This document shows positions 22,724 to 33,540 of a stretch of 64,000 bases of DNA, in pieces. A program made the position numbers and the translations under genes. The stretch lies in NCBI GenBank assembly GCA_905182985.1, contig CAJJDN010000011.1, positions 579,886-643,885 on the forward strand, in the 5' to 3' direction. A model generated the notes under the pieces. It saw only the letters and a program-made list of their open reading frames with translations. It was not told where the DNA came from and did not search any database. Within the stretch, counting starts at the first letter, position 1. Every line of letters starts with the position of its first letter. This DNA is from Paramecium sonneborni (lineage: Eukaryota; Ciliophora; Oligohymenophorea; Peniculida; Parameciidae).

Positions 22724-23211
22724 ATGGGAAAATTGTAAGAATTAGTGTTAATAAAGTTTAAAACCAGGACGTTTGATTGTTATGCTTGCAGGAAGATATG
22801 CAGGAAAAAAGGCAATATTAATAAAAGCTAATGAAGAAACTACAAAAGTAAATATAAAAAGGAAATGGTTAGGATTGTAAATTTCCAAATGGTTTAGTGG
22901 TTGGAATTTAAAGATATCCTAGAAAGGTAACTAAGAGAATGGGATAAAAATAAATAAGAAAGCGAACCACATTAAAAGTATTCATAAAACAATTAAATTT
23001 AAATCATATAATGCCAACAAGGTTATTAAAAATAATAACATAATAATAGATATAGATTAGAGGAATCAACATTAAAGGAAGTAAGAGATAGAATAGAGAG
23101 AGTAAAAGAATCTGAATTAAAGAATGTTGAAAAAAGAAAAGAGTTAAGAAAGAATTTAAGGAAGTATTTGGCTGAGAAATACAGAACATTACCAGCTGGA
23201 AGTTTGGCAGA
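22724..23211 (+). pseudogene. RPL27: eL27 copy 1, truncated at contig junction
   Basis: Identical to the complete eL27 gene at 23943 but cut off by the N at 23212, after the segment encoding LPAGSLAD. It lacks the last 15 or so residues. This is probably the same gene seen from the other contig, not a second locus. Confidence 0.85.
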
Positions 23212-23212
23212 N

Positions 23213-23941
23213 GAATTTATAGAACAGATGAATTAAATTTAATAACATACTAATAAATTCTCTAATTGCATGAAATATCCACATATTTCGCTAAGAAATT
23301 TATTCTTATCAATTCAAGAAATGAAATTTAAGGAAATTAATTAACTTATAAAACTAAATTATTGAACTTTTAGTAATAAGTTCTGTAATTAGCATATTTA
23401 ATTTGATTTCAAGATTAATTGACATATAATAATCAATATTTTTATAATTTTCTAGCATAGTAGTATCAAATATCATCAATAAAAGTAGAAAGAGCATTTT
23501 CGGATTTAGAGAAATTTTATTTATAGTTAAATCCTAATCCTTAAATATTTAAAATTATTTCTTAGAAACTTATTGGGTAATTTATTTTGATTCGATTTAT
23601 TAATCTAAAATTGTTTTAAATATGGAGAACTGAAAAAGGTATAAGGTATAAAATACAAAATTAGCAGGTTAGAAATTCAAAAAGTTTATTTAAATTGATG
23701 TTCTTATTTAATTTTTATACTCAGTTATAATATACTTTGACCAAAAGTTAGGAAAATGCAGGAGGATAAGTTGATTTTAGAGTTTAAGTATATATTAGAC
23801 CCAGTGATGTTCTTGGTTTTAAGTTTATGAATGATGGTGATTTGATATAAATGATAATGTATGTATATTTAGAAGTGTAATATTTTGTGTTTTTTTAAGA
23901 ATTTGCATAAAATAATTAAAAAGATTTATTTAGAGTTTTGA
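23213..23941 (+). CDS. Hypothetical protein, copy 2, insertion-free, 5' truncated
   Basis: Same gene as at 21941, missing its first codons because the contig starts here. The frame crosses the insertion site uninterrupted (LAQQYQ then ISSIKVERAFSDLEKF), giving the excised form. The in-frame TGA about 75 codons from the start is still present, so the gene model is not fully resolved. It ends at TGA 23939-23941, one base before eL27. Confidence 0.5.
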
Positions 23942-24430
23942 AATGGGAAAATTGTAAGAATTAGTGTTAATAAAGTTTAAAACCAGGACGTTTGATTGTT
24001 ATGCTTGCAGGAAGATATGCAGGAAAAAAGGCAATATTAATAAAAGCTAATGAAGAAACTACAAAAGTAAATATAAAAAGGAAATGGTTAGGATTGTAAA
24101 TTTCCAAATGGTTTAGTGGTTGGAATTTAAAGATATCCTAGAAAGGTAACTAAGAGAATGGGATAAAAATAAATAAGAAAGCGAACCACATTAAAAGTAT
24201 TCATAAAACAATTAAATTTAAATCATATAATGCCAACAAGGTTATTAAAAATAATAACATAATAATAGATATAGATTAGAGGAATCAACATTAAAGGAAG
24301 TAAGAGATAGAATAGAGAGAGTAAAAGAATCTGAATTAAAGAATGTTGAAAAAAGAAAAGAGTTAAGAAAGAATTTAAGGAAGTATTTGGCTGAGAAATA
24401 CAGAACATTACCAGCTGGAAGTTTGGCAGA
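23213..24430. repeat. Right copy of duplicated segment
   Basis: Counterpart of 21945-23211, lacking the 49 bp insertion. It begins inside the hypothetical gene without its start codon and continues into unique DNA at 24431, completing eL27. Confidence 0.85.
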
Positions 24431-24476
24431 CAAAAAAGCTTAATCAAGATTCCTATTTTCTAAGTTGAGATTTTGA
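23943..24476 (+). CDS. RPL27: 60S ribosomal protein eL27
   Basis: 152 residues after introns of 22 nt (23954-23975), 25 nt and 28 nt; the spliced length is a multiple of three. Conserved blocks: MGKFLKPGRLIVMLAGRYAG, KKAILIKANEETT, FPNGLVVGIQRYPRKVTKRM, the motif NHIMPTRY, and the C-terminus FLFSKLRF matching the eL27 ending QKLRF. The protein is in the cytosolic large subunit. The first intron falls after three codons and part of the fourth, as often in ribosomal protein genes. Convergent with uL3, whose stop is 80 bp away. Confidence 0.95.
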
Positions 24477-24556
24477 TATATTATATTAAAAGTATAGTAA
24501 ATAATTAGATATAAAATAATAATGAAAATAAATATATTTTATAAATAATTTATAGA

Positions 24557-25770
24557 TCATGATGATTGTTACTATTGTTATTTTAATTTTCTCTATGTTC
24601 TAGTATAATAGAATTTAGCCTTTTCTTCTTAAGTTTAGAAACGTCCTAAATAATTAAAATAAGATAAATACCATGTCCAATTTTAGAAGAAGTATCAACG
24701 AATTTGAGAGTGATTTCTTCCAAAGATTTTCTGCTTGTTTATGGTACAAGAGACTTTCTTAATAAGACAATTCTCTTTTTGGGTCCAACAATACCTCCCT
24801 TAAGCATAAGGAAATCGTTTCTGATTTCACCATAATGAGGGAATCCTCCCAATGGAGTAATAGCTTTAGATGTCAAATCTGCTTCAGTAGATGCAGTATT
24901 CTTATCACCAGCAGCACCAATTCTATAGATTTTCTTATTCATTTCAGTTCTATGATGATAACCTAATTAACCAGTTCTAGCAACACTATATCTAACATTA
25001 GCTGGATGCCATCCTCCGATACATCCAACTCTTCTCCAACCTCTATGGGTTTTCTTTTATAAATGTTTAACACCGAATCTTTTGATTACACCAGCTACTC
25101 CCTTACCTTTAGTTACACCAATAACATCAATTTATTCATTTTATTTAAATACTTAATCTACTTTAACTTCCTTTTCTAATAATCCTTTAGCATAATTAAC
25201 TTTTTATTCTGTTGTACCTCCATTTACTTAAACTTCAAATACATGATTCTTCTTTTATCTTAAGTTGAGTTTGCTCATTTAAGTATGAACAATCACTCTT
25301 ACAACTTAGCAATACTTTACAATTCTTTTTAATTGACTTTCTAAATTTTTTGGTTCTGTATTAGCTTTATTATAATTTGTAAAAGCTTTCTTTTTAGAAT
25401 TCATCCAATTTTTATAGAATCTTCTTAAAGTGTCTTTAGCAATCTTTGTACTCCAAACTGTTGTTAATGCTCTTAATCCTCTTGGTGTTTCAATATATCC
25501 TACTATACCAACAACAGCTAATGGTGGAGTTTCAACTATTGTTACAGCTTCTACAACTTCTTTTCCATTTAATTTTGATCCTGGTCTTTCCACAGTTCTT
25601 AAAATGTGGGTCATACCAGCTTTGAATCCTGCAAATGCTGTTAAATGAACTGGTGCCTTTACATTATCTTTTGGAAATGCTCGAATTCTTCCTCTATGAT
25701 GCTTTGTTCTCTTTCTTGGTGTAAATCCAAGATTTCCATGTCTAGGTGCTTCAAACTTTCTATGAGACAT
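24557..25770 (-). CDS. RPL3: 60S ribosomal protein uL3
   Basis: 395 residues after a single 26 nt intron near the 3' end; the spliced length is a multiple of three. N-terminus [20 protein letters not shown] is diagnostic. Further conserved blocks are [56 protein letters not shown] and [10 protein letters not shown]. uL3 lines the peptidyl-transferase region of the large subunit. The tail is Gln-rich (RKLKQQQQQSS). Third of three ribosomal protein genes in 6 kb. Fewer TAA/TAG codons than in neighbouring hypothetical genes fits high expression. Confidence 0.96.
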
Positions 25771-26995
25771 TTTATATATTAAATAAATCTTTCAATTTTT
25801 TAAATTCCTATTCAAATTCAATACCCATTTTTATATTTCTCATTTATTAACATACATTAAATTTTTAATTTATTTTTTCTCTCTCTTTTCAATCTTTCTC
25901 AAATATTCTCCATTATACTCTTATCTCAAAAGTATTAAAAATTACTTAGTACTCAATTTTATAACCATTTCTTAATTCTATACAACATAAAATATACTAT
26001 TTCATTATTTAATTTTTTATAAATAATTATCATTATCTATTACTTTTGTAAATGTTAAACAAATATCTACTTACAATCGATAATCAACTTACTATATTCC
26101 AAATTCAACTAATAACTAATAATCAAAGGTACACTCAAACTAGAGTTTAACTTATTAATGATTACTAAAATAAGTATCTTTAAATTATTATCCAAACTTT
26201 TCCATCCATAAAATAGACAATCTCAAAATAGAACTTTATTAATTAATCCAAACCTTATAAATCATCTATCTTAATTCTTATCTCTATAATTTTTGTGAAA
26301 AGAATATATAAATTAAAAAATAGTCCTAAGTTACTTTATAATATTAAAAATCTAGTAAATTTATTACTCTATTCAGATAATTTTATACTAATTGGAATTA
26401 TCACTTATAAAATGAATCTATATATTGGAATATTTAATAATTTCCGCTTTTGTTTTCTATTCATCCAAGACACAAATAAACTTCATTATATAAATTTTCT
26501 TACCTATGGAGTTATATATAAAATATTATTATTATAATTAATCTATTCGGATATTTTCAAAATTCTATCCTCCTTTATGAATAGATTATTTATTCTCCTT
26601 TAATTTGAAAATAAATTTATTTTTGATACAATCCATTAAAAATTTCTCTTCACAAAAAAAAATTAGATATTTTTAATGTTTTATATTTTTACTATCTCAT
26701 ATTCAATGTTATATTTATAATTGTTGTATACTCAATGAATTTTAGATTATATTAATATTCTATTTATAATATTTCTATTTATTAATTTCCATTTTCATAA
26801 TTCGAATTATTACTATAGAAATTAGAGTAGTTGTCACTTTATTTAATTAGTTTGAATTTTTTATTTTGATATACAATTGGATAAATTCATTTTCATCCTC
26901 ATCATTTTATGAAATTATTGAGTGTTTGCTTGATTCAATAAGAGCAACCTTTATTTATACAATAATAATTTTTTCTTTTTAAACATCAGTAGATG
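25771..26995. other. Non-coding AT-rich stretch upstream of uL3
   Basis: T- and C-rich near uL3, then mixed AT. An apparent 80-codon plus frame at 26295-26537 has random composition and no support. Nothing else was recognised. Confidence 0.5.
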
Positions 26996-27689
26996 TAAAA
27001 TTAAGTTTGGCTTTTTAATGATATATAAGAAATTTACAAAATTGGAGAAATAGAAATTTACTTTAAACCTTATAAACCCTTAAACTTTTTTTTTAAACAA
27101 TCGTTTATTTTTGGTAATATCCAATAAATGCTAATTGTTCTCTATTTTTCTAAGTTTTACCTTGAAAATTTATTTTTGCTTTTTTTAAGATTTATTAAAC
27201 TTTTCTTTGATTTCAACAATATCATATCTAAGTTTCCCTTATCAATCAAGCTTATTTAGATTTTTTTCACTCTATTGACACTAATGATATAAAGGCTATT
27301 TATTTATTAATTTCTTTAAATATTTAAATGAATTGTCTTTATCTTTAAATTTTTTGGAAATATTTATTTTTTCATTAAGAATCCATTAATGTTGTTAACT
27401 CTTTCAATTAATCTTGATTAGAGATTTTTTCTTTTTCGATATAATAATATTTGATTGATTTAAAATAAAATTATTTTTAGAGTTAATTTTTTTGACAGAA
27501 TTCTTAAACTCATCATTAAATTTACTTGTTGCAAGAAATATTTTATCCTATTTTTTCTTTCTCATTTGTTCTTTTATTTAATTTATTTATAAAATAATTT
27601 TTCTAATATTTAGACATTTATGTAATTATCTAAAATAATTGATTGGCCTTTGTTTGAATCTTATGTCTAAATTCTTTTAGCTTTATCAT
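26996..27689 (-). pseudogene. Decayed coiled-coil gene
   Basis: ATG 27689 opens a basic protein (MIKLKEFRHKIQTKANQLFQ), a 23 nt intron, then KEKISNQDQLKELTTLMDS and a TGA. A frame shifted from this resumes with WILNEKINISKKFKDKDNSF and KYLKKLINKQPLYHQCQQSE, hits an in-frame TGA, and continues in the same frame as GKLRYDIVEIKEKFNKSQKK. At least one frameshift and two stops fit a pseudogene. No family is recognised. Confidence 0.4.
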
Positions 27690-28119
27690 TCTATACAGAA
27701 CTTTTGGATAATTTACAACAATAATTTTAAATAAATAATTTATAATTGAATATTGATATTAATATTAATAATAAATAAATAAATAAAGAATAATCCAAAA
27801 AATTTAAATCCTATTTAAATTATTTTTAAGATAAAGATATGTATCCATTGACCAACAAATAAAGATCTATATTTAGAAATTTTATTTAAAATGATACAAA
27901 TAATATTATTTTCCTTTTAAATGGAACTTTGACTTAATTTAATAGAAATTTTCTATTCTAAATTTTTAGGTATATTATTTCCATATAGGATTCATTAGGT
28001 TCAGTAAATTAAGAATTTATTCTTAGAAGTATAAAAGTATTAAGAATGGTATTTAAAATCTTTATTTATAAATAGTTTGTGAGTATTATTAATTTTAAGA
28101 TTCAAAATAACAAAAATTC
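27690..28119. other. Intergenic, no gene seen
   Basis: AT-rich spacer between the decayed gene and the divergent Myb gene. No supported frame. Confidence 0.5.
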
Positions 28120-28551
28120 ATGAAATCTGAAAATTCAGGATCATAAAACCCAGATTATCTTGAGTTAAATTTAAATTATTCAAAATAATAAGATTTAAGC
28201 AATAGTACACATATAAAATCAGGACACTGGAGTGAGGAAGAACATTAATAATATGTTTAATTTTTACTCAAAGTTAAAGGCTCAGGAGAATCTTAACGAA
28301 AAGGGTAACCATTATTCAAAAGAATGAGTTAGATTATTGGTACAAGAACTCCAAGTTAATGCAGGTATTAATTTGTTTTATGAAGATCTCATCATTAAAA
28401 ATTTAATCCTTTTAATCCACGCCTTAGAAGAAATCATAAAAAAAACAAAATGACATAAATAGAAAAACCAATAATGAGAAGTAAATAAATAATGAGATAA
28501 TATTTTTCCTAAAATTAAATCCATTCTGATGATGAATTTCAGGGTGAATGA
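28120..28551 (+). CDS. Myb/SANT-domain DNA-binding protein
   Basis: 136 residues with one 21 nt intron (GTATTA...GAAG) inside the Myb repeat; the spliced length is a multiple of three. The single repeat begins SGHWSEEEHQQYVQFLLKVK and ends IGTRTPSQCRSHHQKFNPFN, with Trp at the first position and the third helix TRTPSQCRSHHQKF. Such single-repeat Myb proteins bind DNA and are common in ciliates; a target cannot be inferred. The C-terminus is basic. The contig junction duplication starts inside this gene (28343), so its 3' part is repeated at 29444. Confidence 0.85.
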
Positions 28552-29442
28552 GAATATTTGATTTATGTATTTAGTATACGCATTTACTCTTTAATCACTG
28601 ACTCTTATTTTTGCTATATTTAATATGTCTATACTGCCATTATACAATTTCTAAACAATCCATTGCTAAATCTAATTCTTACTATTTTTATAACCTTCTA
28701 ACATTTATTTTGTCTTTTTCTTACAAAAAGAATTCTTCTATGAACTCATTTATCTGATTATATAATATTTAAAATTTTCTAATTTTAGAGTTAAAGCATC
28801 AAAATGAGAAATAAATATGTCTTTTGACTATAAATTTAACAAAATATGCTATTTATTTCCTTATCCCTATAAGTATCATTAAGAACAATTTTGAACAAAA
28901 CCTAATAAAAATTCGAATCTCAAAATAATTATACAGACAATAATAAATAACATTAATTTCCCTTACTTAGGGAAAATATTACATAATAATTTAGTTTGCG
29001 ATAAAATGATAGAGAAAAACAGGAAATTTTAATCTTCATAATGAATTATTATATAAACAAAAAAAGGCTTATTAAATTGTTAAAAATTAAAAGAATGTAA
29101 AATTATTTTACATTATTTTTACTGAAATTTATTAGTGATCATATTTTAAATTAACAAAAATATGATATTTATAGAGCACAAAAAATTATTAAATGAATAA
29201 AATTCTTTTAGAGAATAGATCAAAAATAAAAGAACTATGGAGTTTAACAAAAAAATTGTTAATTTAAAGTGAAAAAAATTAATAAATTTAAGAAATGTAA
29301 GCTAAACATGATTTAAGATTTTGAGAAGTTTATAAAAGCCTTTAATTTAATAGATAATTCATAAATGATTAACATATACATCAAAAATATAATATGTATA
29401 TTTTTAAAATGAAATGTATGGAAAAATTCTAATTCTGGATAT
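28343..29442. repeat. Left copy of 1,100 bp exact duplication flanking an N
   Basis: Matches 29444-30543 at constant offset 1,101 with no difference that I can see. The copies are separated by the single N at 29443. As at 23212, this looks like an unmerged contig overlap. Confidence 0.9.
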
Positions 29443-29443
29443 N
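28552..29443. other. Non-coding AT-rich stretch (left copy)
   Basis: No gene recognised on either strand. It includes a short inverted sequence near 28970 (TTCCCTTACTTAGGGAAA). Confidence 0.45.
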
Positions 29444-29652
29444 CAAGAACTCCAAGTTAATGCAGGTATTAATTTGTTTTATGAAGATCTCATCATTAAA
29501 AATTTAATCCTTTTAATCCACGCCTTAGAAGAAATCATAAAAAAAACAAAATGACATAAATAGAAAAACCAATAATGAGAAGTAAATAAATAATGAGATA
29601 ATATTTTTCCTAAAATTAAATCCATTCTGATGATGAATTTCAGGGTGAATGA
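29444..29652 (+). pseudogene. 3' fragment of the Myb gene in the duplicated copy
   Basis: Contains the end of the Myb repeat, its 21 nt intron and the basic C-terminus to TGA 29650-29652, but no start. Probably an assembly copy of the gene at 28120. Confidence 0.85.
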
Positions 29653-30543
29653 GAATATTTGATTTATGTATTTAGTATACGCATTTACTCTTTAATCACT
29701 GACTCTTATTTTTGCTATATTTAATATGTCTATACTGCCATTATACAATTTCTAAACAATCCATTGCTAAATCTAATTCTTACTATTTTTATAACCTTCT
29801 AACATTTATTTTGTCTTTTTCTTACAAAAAGAATTCTTCTATGAACTCATTTATCTGATTATATAATATTTAAAATTTTCTAATTTTAGAGTTAAAGCAT
29901 CAAAATGAGAAATAAATATGTCTTTTGACTATAAATTTAACAAAATATGCTATTTATTTCCTTATCCCTATAAGTATCATTAAGAACAATTTTGAACAAA
30001 ACCTAATAAAAATTCGAATCTCAAAATAATTATACAGACAATAATAAATAACATTAATTTCCCTTACTTAGGGAAAATATTACATAATAATTTAGTTTGC
30101 GATAAAATGATAGAGAAAAACAGGAAATTTTAATCTTCATAATGAATTATTATATAAACAAAAAAAGGCTTATTAAATTGTTAAAAATTAAAAGAATGTA
30201 AAATTATTTTACATTATTTTTACTGAAATTTATTAGTGATCATATTTTAAATTAACAAAAATATGATATTTATAGAGCACAAAAAATTATTAAATGAATA
30301 AAATTCTTTTAGAGAATAGATCAAAAATAAAAGAACTATGGAGTTTAACAAAAAAATTGTTAATTTAAAGTGAAAAAAATTAATAAATTTAAGAAATGTA
30401 AGCTAAACATGATTTAAGATTTTGAGAAGTTTATAAAAGCCTTTAATTTAATAGATAATTCATAAATGATTAACATATACATCAAAAATATAATATGTAT
30501 ATTTTTAAAATGAAATGTATGGAAAAATTCTAATTCTGGATAT
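29444..30543. repeat. Right copy of 1,100 bp exact duplication
   Basis: Exact counterpart of 28343-29442. It carries the 3' part of the Myb gene followed by non-coding DNA. Confidence 0.9.
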
Positions 30544-30828
30544 ACAAATTAGAAATTTAAAACTATATATTTCTATTGAATTAAATTAGATTAATGGTTA
30601 AAGAAAAAAATAAATTTTAGTTTATATAAAAATTTTTAGAATGAGAAAACTAATTTATTGTAACAATTCATGTAATTTAAGTAGTTGCTATAAATTATTA
30701 GAGAAATATAATTATTCGAACTAAATTTAAAAGTTTTTAAATATTATTTTATGATGCAGAGATTTAATAAAAAAATAAATAAAATAATTCGATCTAATTT
30801 ATTTTTACATGAAATATCAATACAATAC
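29653..30828. other. Non-coding AT-rich stretch (right copy and beyond)
   Basis: No gene recognised. The part to 30543 duplicates 28552-29442; the remainder leads into the 3' end of the V-ATPase e gene. Confidence 0.45.
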
Positions 30829-31117
30829 TCAATTTTCTTCTTTTGGTTAATGAGATTCCCATTCTGGTGTAATTAAAGGATTCATTTACGCCATATATGC
30901 AACAATCCACATTAACCAAGTACAAAATGTAGCAATAGTCACACTTACAAGTGTTATTCTATATTGAGATTGATTATTACGTTCTATTTTCAGCAACGTC
31001 ATGAGGATTCTTAGTTTTTTTAGTGACATAAATATTGAATCCAAAACAAGCCACTACTCCTAAAACAATATAGATTATAGATCCAACCAATATTGATGTG
31101 CCATTACTTATTGCCAT
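30829..31117 (-). CDS. V-type ATPase subunit e
   Basis: 88 residues after a 22 nt intron (GTAATA...TATAG) that restores the frame. Two membrane helices, ILVGSIIYIVLGVVACFGFN and VTIATFCTWLMWIVAYMAQM, are followed by NPLITPE, the conserved loop after the second helix (NPLI/HPLV-P). Length and layout match Vma9/ATP6V0E, a small subunit of the membrane Vo sector that pumps protons into vacuoles and contractile-vacuole membranes. The C-terminal tail is acidic and short. Confidence 0.85.
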
Positions 31118-31298
31118 TTTAATATAATTAATAAATTATATAATTATAAAGATCAATATAATTCATTTATTTTCTATATGTATTTTATTGAAAAACTTAA
31201 AGGAATAATGAATTAAGATGCATTTTATTTTAAAACATTGAAAAAGTAAAGAATATAATTTATATTTAATATATTTATTATTTAATCTAAATAAAAAA

Positions 31299-31907
31299 TC
31301 ACCATTCATCACCAAATAAATCTTCTTCCATAGGTATTTATTGAACTTACTATTCACCTTCCTTAGTAGATAATACTGAAATGTATTTATTTTATAATTT
31401 CGAAAAAAATATTCTAAATAATATGAAATTTTACTAATTAAACTATGAGTCTTATTATTAATCTGACAGATTCCAATCTTTTTAAAATTATTTTATATCA
31501 TATTCTGATTGTCCCTTAAATTATATAATCATGGCTAAACAACAATTAATAAATTCTATGAAATGCTTTGCTTAAAATAAATGAGCTCCTTGAATAAATT
31601 GAATAAATATATCAATATTTTTCTCTCTGATTGCAATATCCATATATGGTTTAATGTGTTCAGATAAAATCTTCCCAAATACTTTTTCACTTTCTTTTAT
31701 TTGAATAGGCTTTGGGAATTTCATTTTTTCTACATCAAATTAGAATTCTTCATAAAACAATTTAAATGTTTATAAAAAATCTCCAGTCACAATATCTTCA
31801 AAAATGATATCTTTATCCTATGAATAAGGCTCTAACCCTTTTGCAAGTTCGATAACTTAGTTTGATATAGAAATCTTCACTTTGTCTTTTGATATTATTG
31901 TTATCAT
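31299..31907 (-). CDS. Divergent SKP1-like protein
   Basis: Single-exon frame of 202 residues to TGA 31299-31301. The C-terminal half resembles SKP1, the adaptor linking cullin to F-box proteins: FIQFIQGAHLFQAKHFIEFI, CCLAMIIQ, and YDIKQFQKDWNLSDQQ, which parallels the SKP1 helices that bind the F-box. The N-terminal BTB-like part (KVKISISNQVIELAKGLEPY) is weaker. It ends with an extra tail QIPMEEDLFGDEW instead of the usual NQWCEEK, so it may be a divergent paralogue. Confidence 0.65.
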
Positions 31908-32147
31908 TTAATTTATTAAAACAATTAAAAAATTAAATCAATAAAATATTTTATTTTAACAGAATAAAATCTATTCGTGTATTCTACATGATAATATTTA
32001 TAACATATGCTTCCTTCGATATTTATAGTAGATTATAATTAAACCAAATTTAATTAAAAGATGATTATTAATATCTATATAAATTAGAATGATAATAATG
32101 ATAATTGGTATAATTATATATTAAGACATAAAAGAAAAGAAATTAGT

Positions 32148-33309
32148 TCACAATTTATTCTTTAATTATTATTCTAACTCAAAACAATATCCTTCAAAGT
32201 TTGCTAAAGGTTTAAATATATAAATACTTTAAGGTTAATCATTAAAATTTTTTTTGTGATCTTCTTTCGTGCTTTATTAAGATATATTTTATTTCTGTTT
32301 AAAATTAAACTTTCTTTTTGGTTGATAAGGAGAAAGCATAATTTTTTATTCTAATTTTTTCCAATCAAAATTTTTAAACCATTTATGATTTTTAACATCA
32401 TTTGGATTTGAAGTGCCTAATCTATTTTCAGGTTTTCTTTATATTAACTATATGTTATTATATGATAATACCTAATTAATGAAATCTCCAGCTTCTAAAT
32501 TCCAACCAATAGGCAATTATGATCTTTTGATTTAAACTTATTTAGATAACATCTAATCTCTGATTTGAACAGCATCAGATCCTGTATATGGTCTTTTGCC
32601 TAGCATACATTCATATGCGATAACTCCCAAAGCAAAATAGTCAACAGCAATCCCATGATTTTGTTTGCACATTATTTCCGGTGCTACATAACCTAAAGTT
32701 CCATTTATTTCTGAAGAATTATTTGGTCTCCAAATAGAAGCCAAACCAAAATCTGTCAATCTGAGATATCCTCGATGGTCCATTACTAAATTTTCTGGTT
32801 TAAGGTCTCTATGAATAATCCCTTAGGAATGAACATATTCTAAGGCTATTATTATGCAAGCAACAAAGAATTCTTACATTATATAAAAATATTACTTGTT
32901 TGCTCTTCAGAAAACACTTTACAATAAATTTAATGTTATCTTAGATCTCCTCCAGTCAATAAATCAAGTGTTAAATATAATTTCTTTTTGTCTTAAAATG
33001 CAGCTATCAAATTGACTAAAAAAGAATGTCTAATAGAGCTTAAAATGTTTTTTTCATTCATTATAGCAGAGGTTTAATGTTTCTTTATTATTCTAAATTA
33101 TTAATAAATACATACTCTGCTTTCAACATAACTTTCATCGCAAAATATTCATTGTTTTTTGTTCTTTTAACTTTCCATACTTTCCCAAAACTTCCTTATC
33201 CTATAAGCTCAATAAACTCAAAATTCTTAGATGATAAGTCTAAATCTATATATAAATCTATACTTGAATCATCCTCTACCTCATTACCTTTTATATTGCA
33301 ATTACCCAT
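32148..33309 (-). CDS. AGC-type serine/threonine protein kinase with myristoylation-type start
   Basis: About 363 residues after three introns (23, 23 and 24 nt). MGNCNIKGNE at the start suits N-myristoylation. Kinase motifs in order: glycine loop IGQGSFGKVWKV, catalytic lysine in YFAMKVML, HRDLKPENL, DFGLASIW, and YVAPEIM, then the AGC-like NQLIQRKPENRLGTSNPNDV and KNHKWFKNFDWKKLEQK. The tail is short and has no obvious C-terminal hydrophobic motif of the FxxF type. All core catalytic residues are present, so it should be active. Substrate unknown. Confidence 0.92.
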
Positions 33310-33540
33310 TTTAATAATTTAAATTTTTAATTGATAGACATAAAAATAAATATAAATGCACAAAATTTCGCTATTAATTTCTAGATCTATTAACTCCACT
33401 GAAAGTAGCCTCTAATTTTATCTTTTCAGTCAAATAATAAAAATATATTTTATTACAATTGTCTGTATAATATATATATAAATTATAATTTTTCATTTAT
33501 TTAATTAAATAATATTTAAATTTATTTATTATAATAGATA

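Larger units (their letters stand above)
21945..23211. repeat. Left copy of duplicated segment flanking an N
   Basis: 1,267 bp repeated as 23213-24430 (1,218 bp) immediately after the single N at 23212. The copies agree base for base as far as I can compare, except for the 49 bp insertion. A direct repeat ending exactly at a lone N is what unmerged overlapping contigs produce, so a true genomic duplication is unlikely. Confidence 0.85.

Noticed and set aside
22724..24476. Tandem duplication of the eL27 gene
   Set aside because: Copies abut a single N and are truncated there, which fits an unmerged contig overlap.
25430..25648. 72-codon plus ORF inside uL3
   Set aside because: Antisense shadow of the uL3 coding sequence.
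26295..26537. 80-codon plus-strand ORF
   Set aside because: Random composition, no motifs and no short-intron structure; it ends at a standard-code stop that is a Gln codon here.
30960..30990. Frameshift in V-ATPase subunit e
   Set aside because: A 22 nt GT...AG intron restores the frame exactly and gives a spliced length divisible by three.
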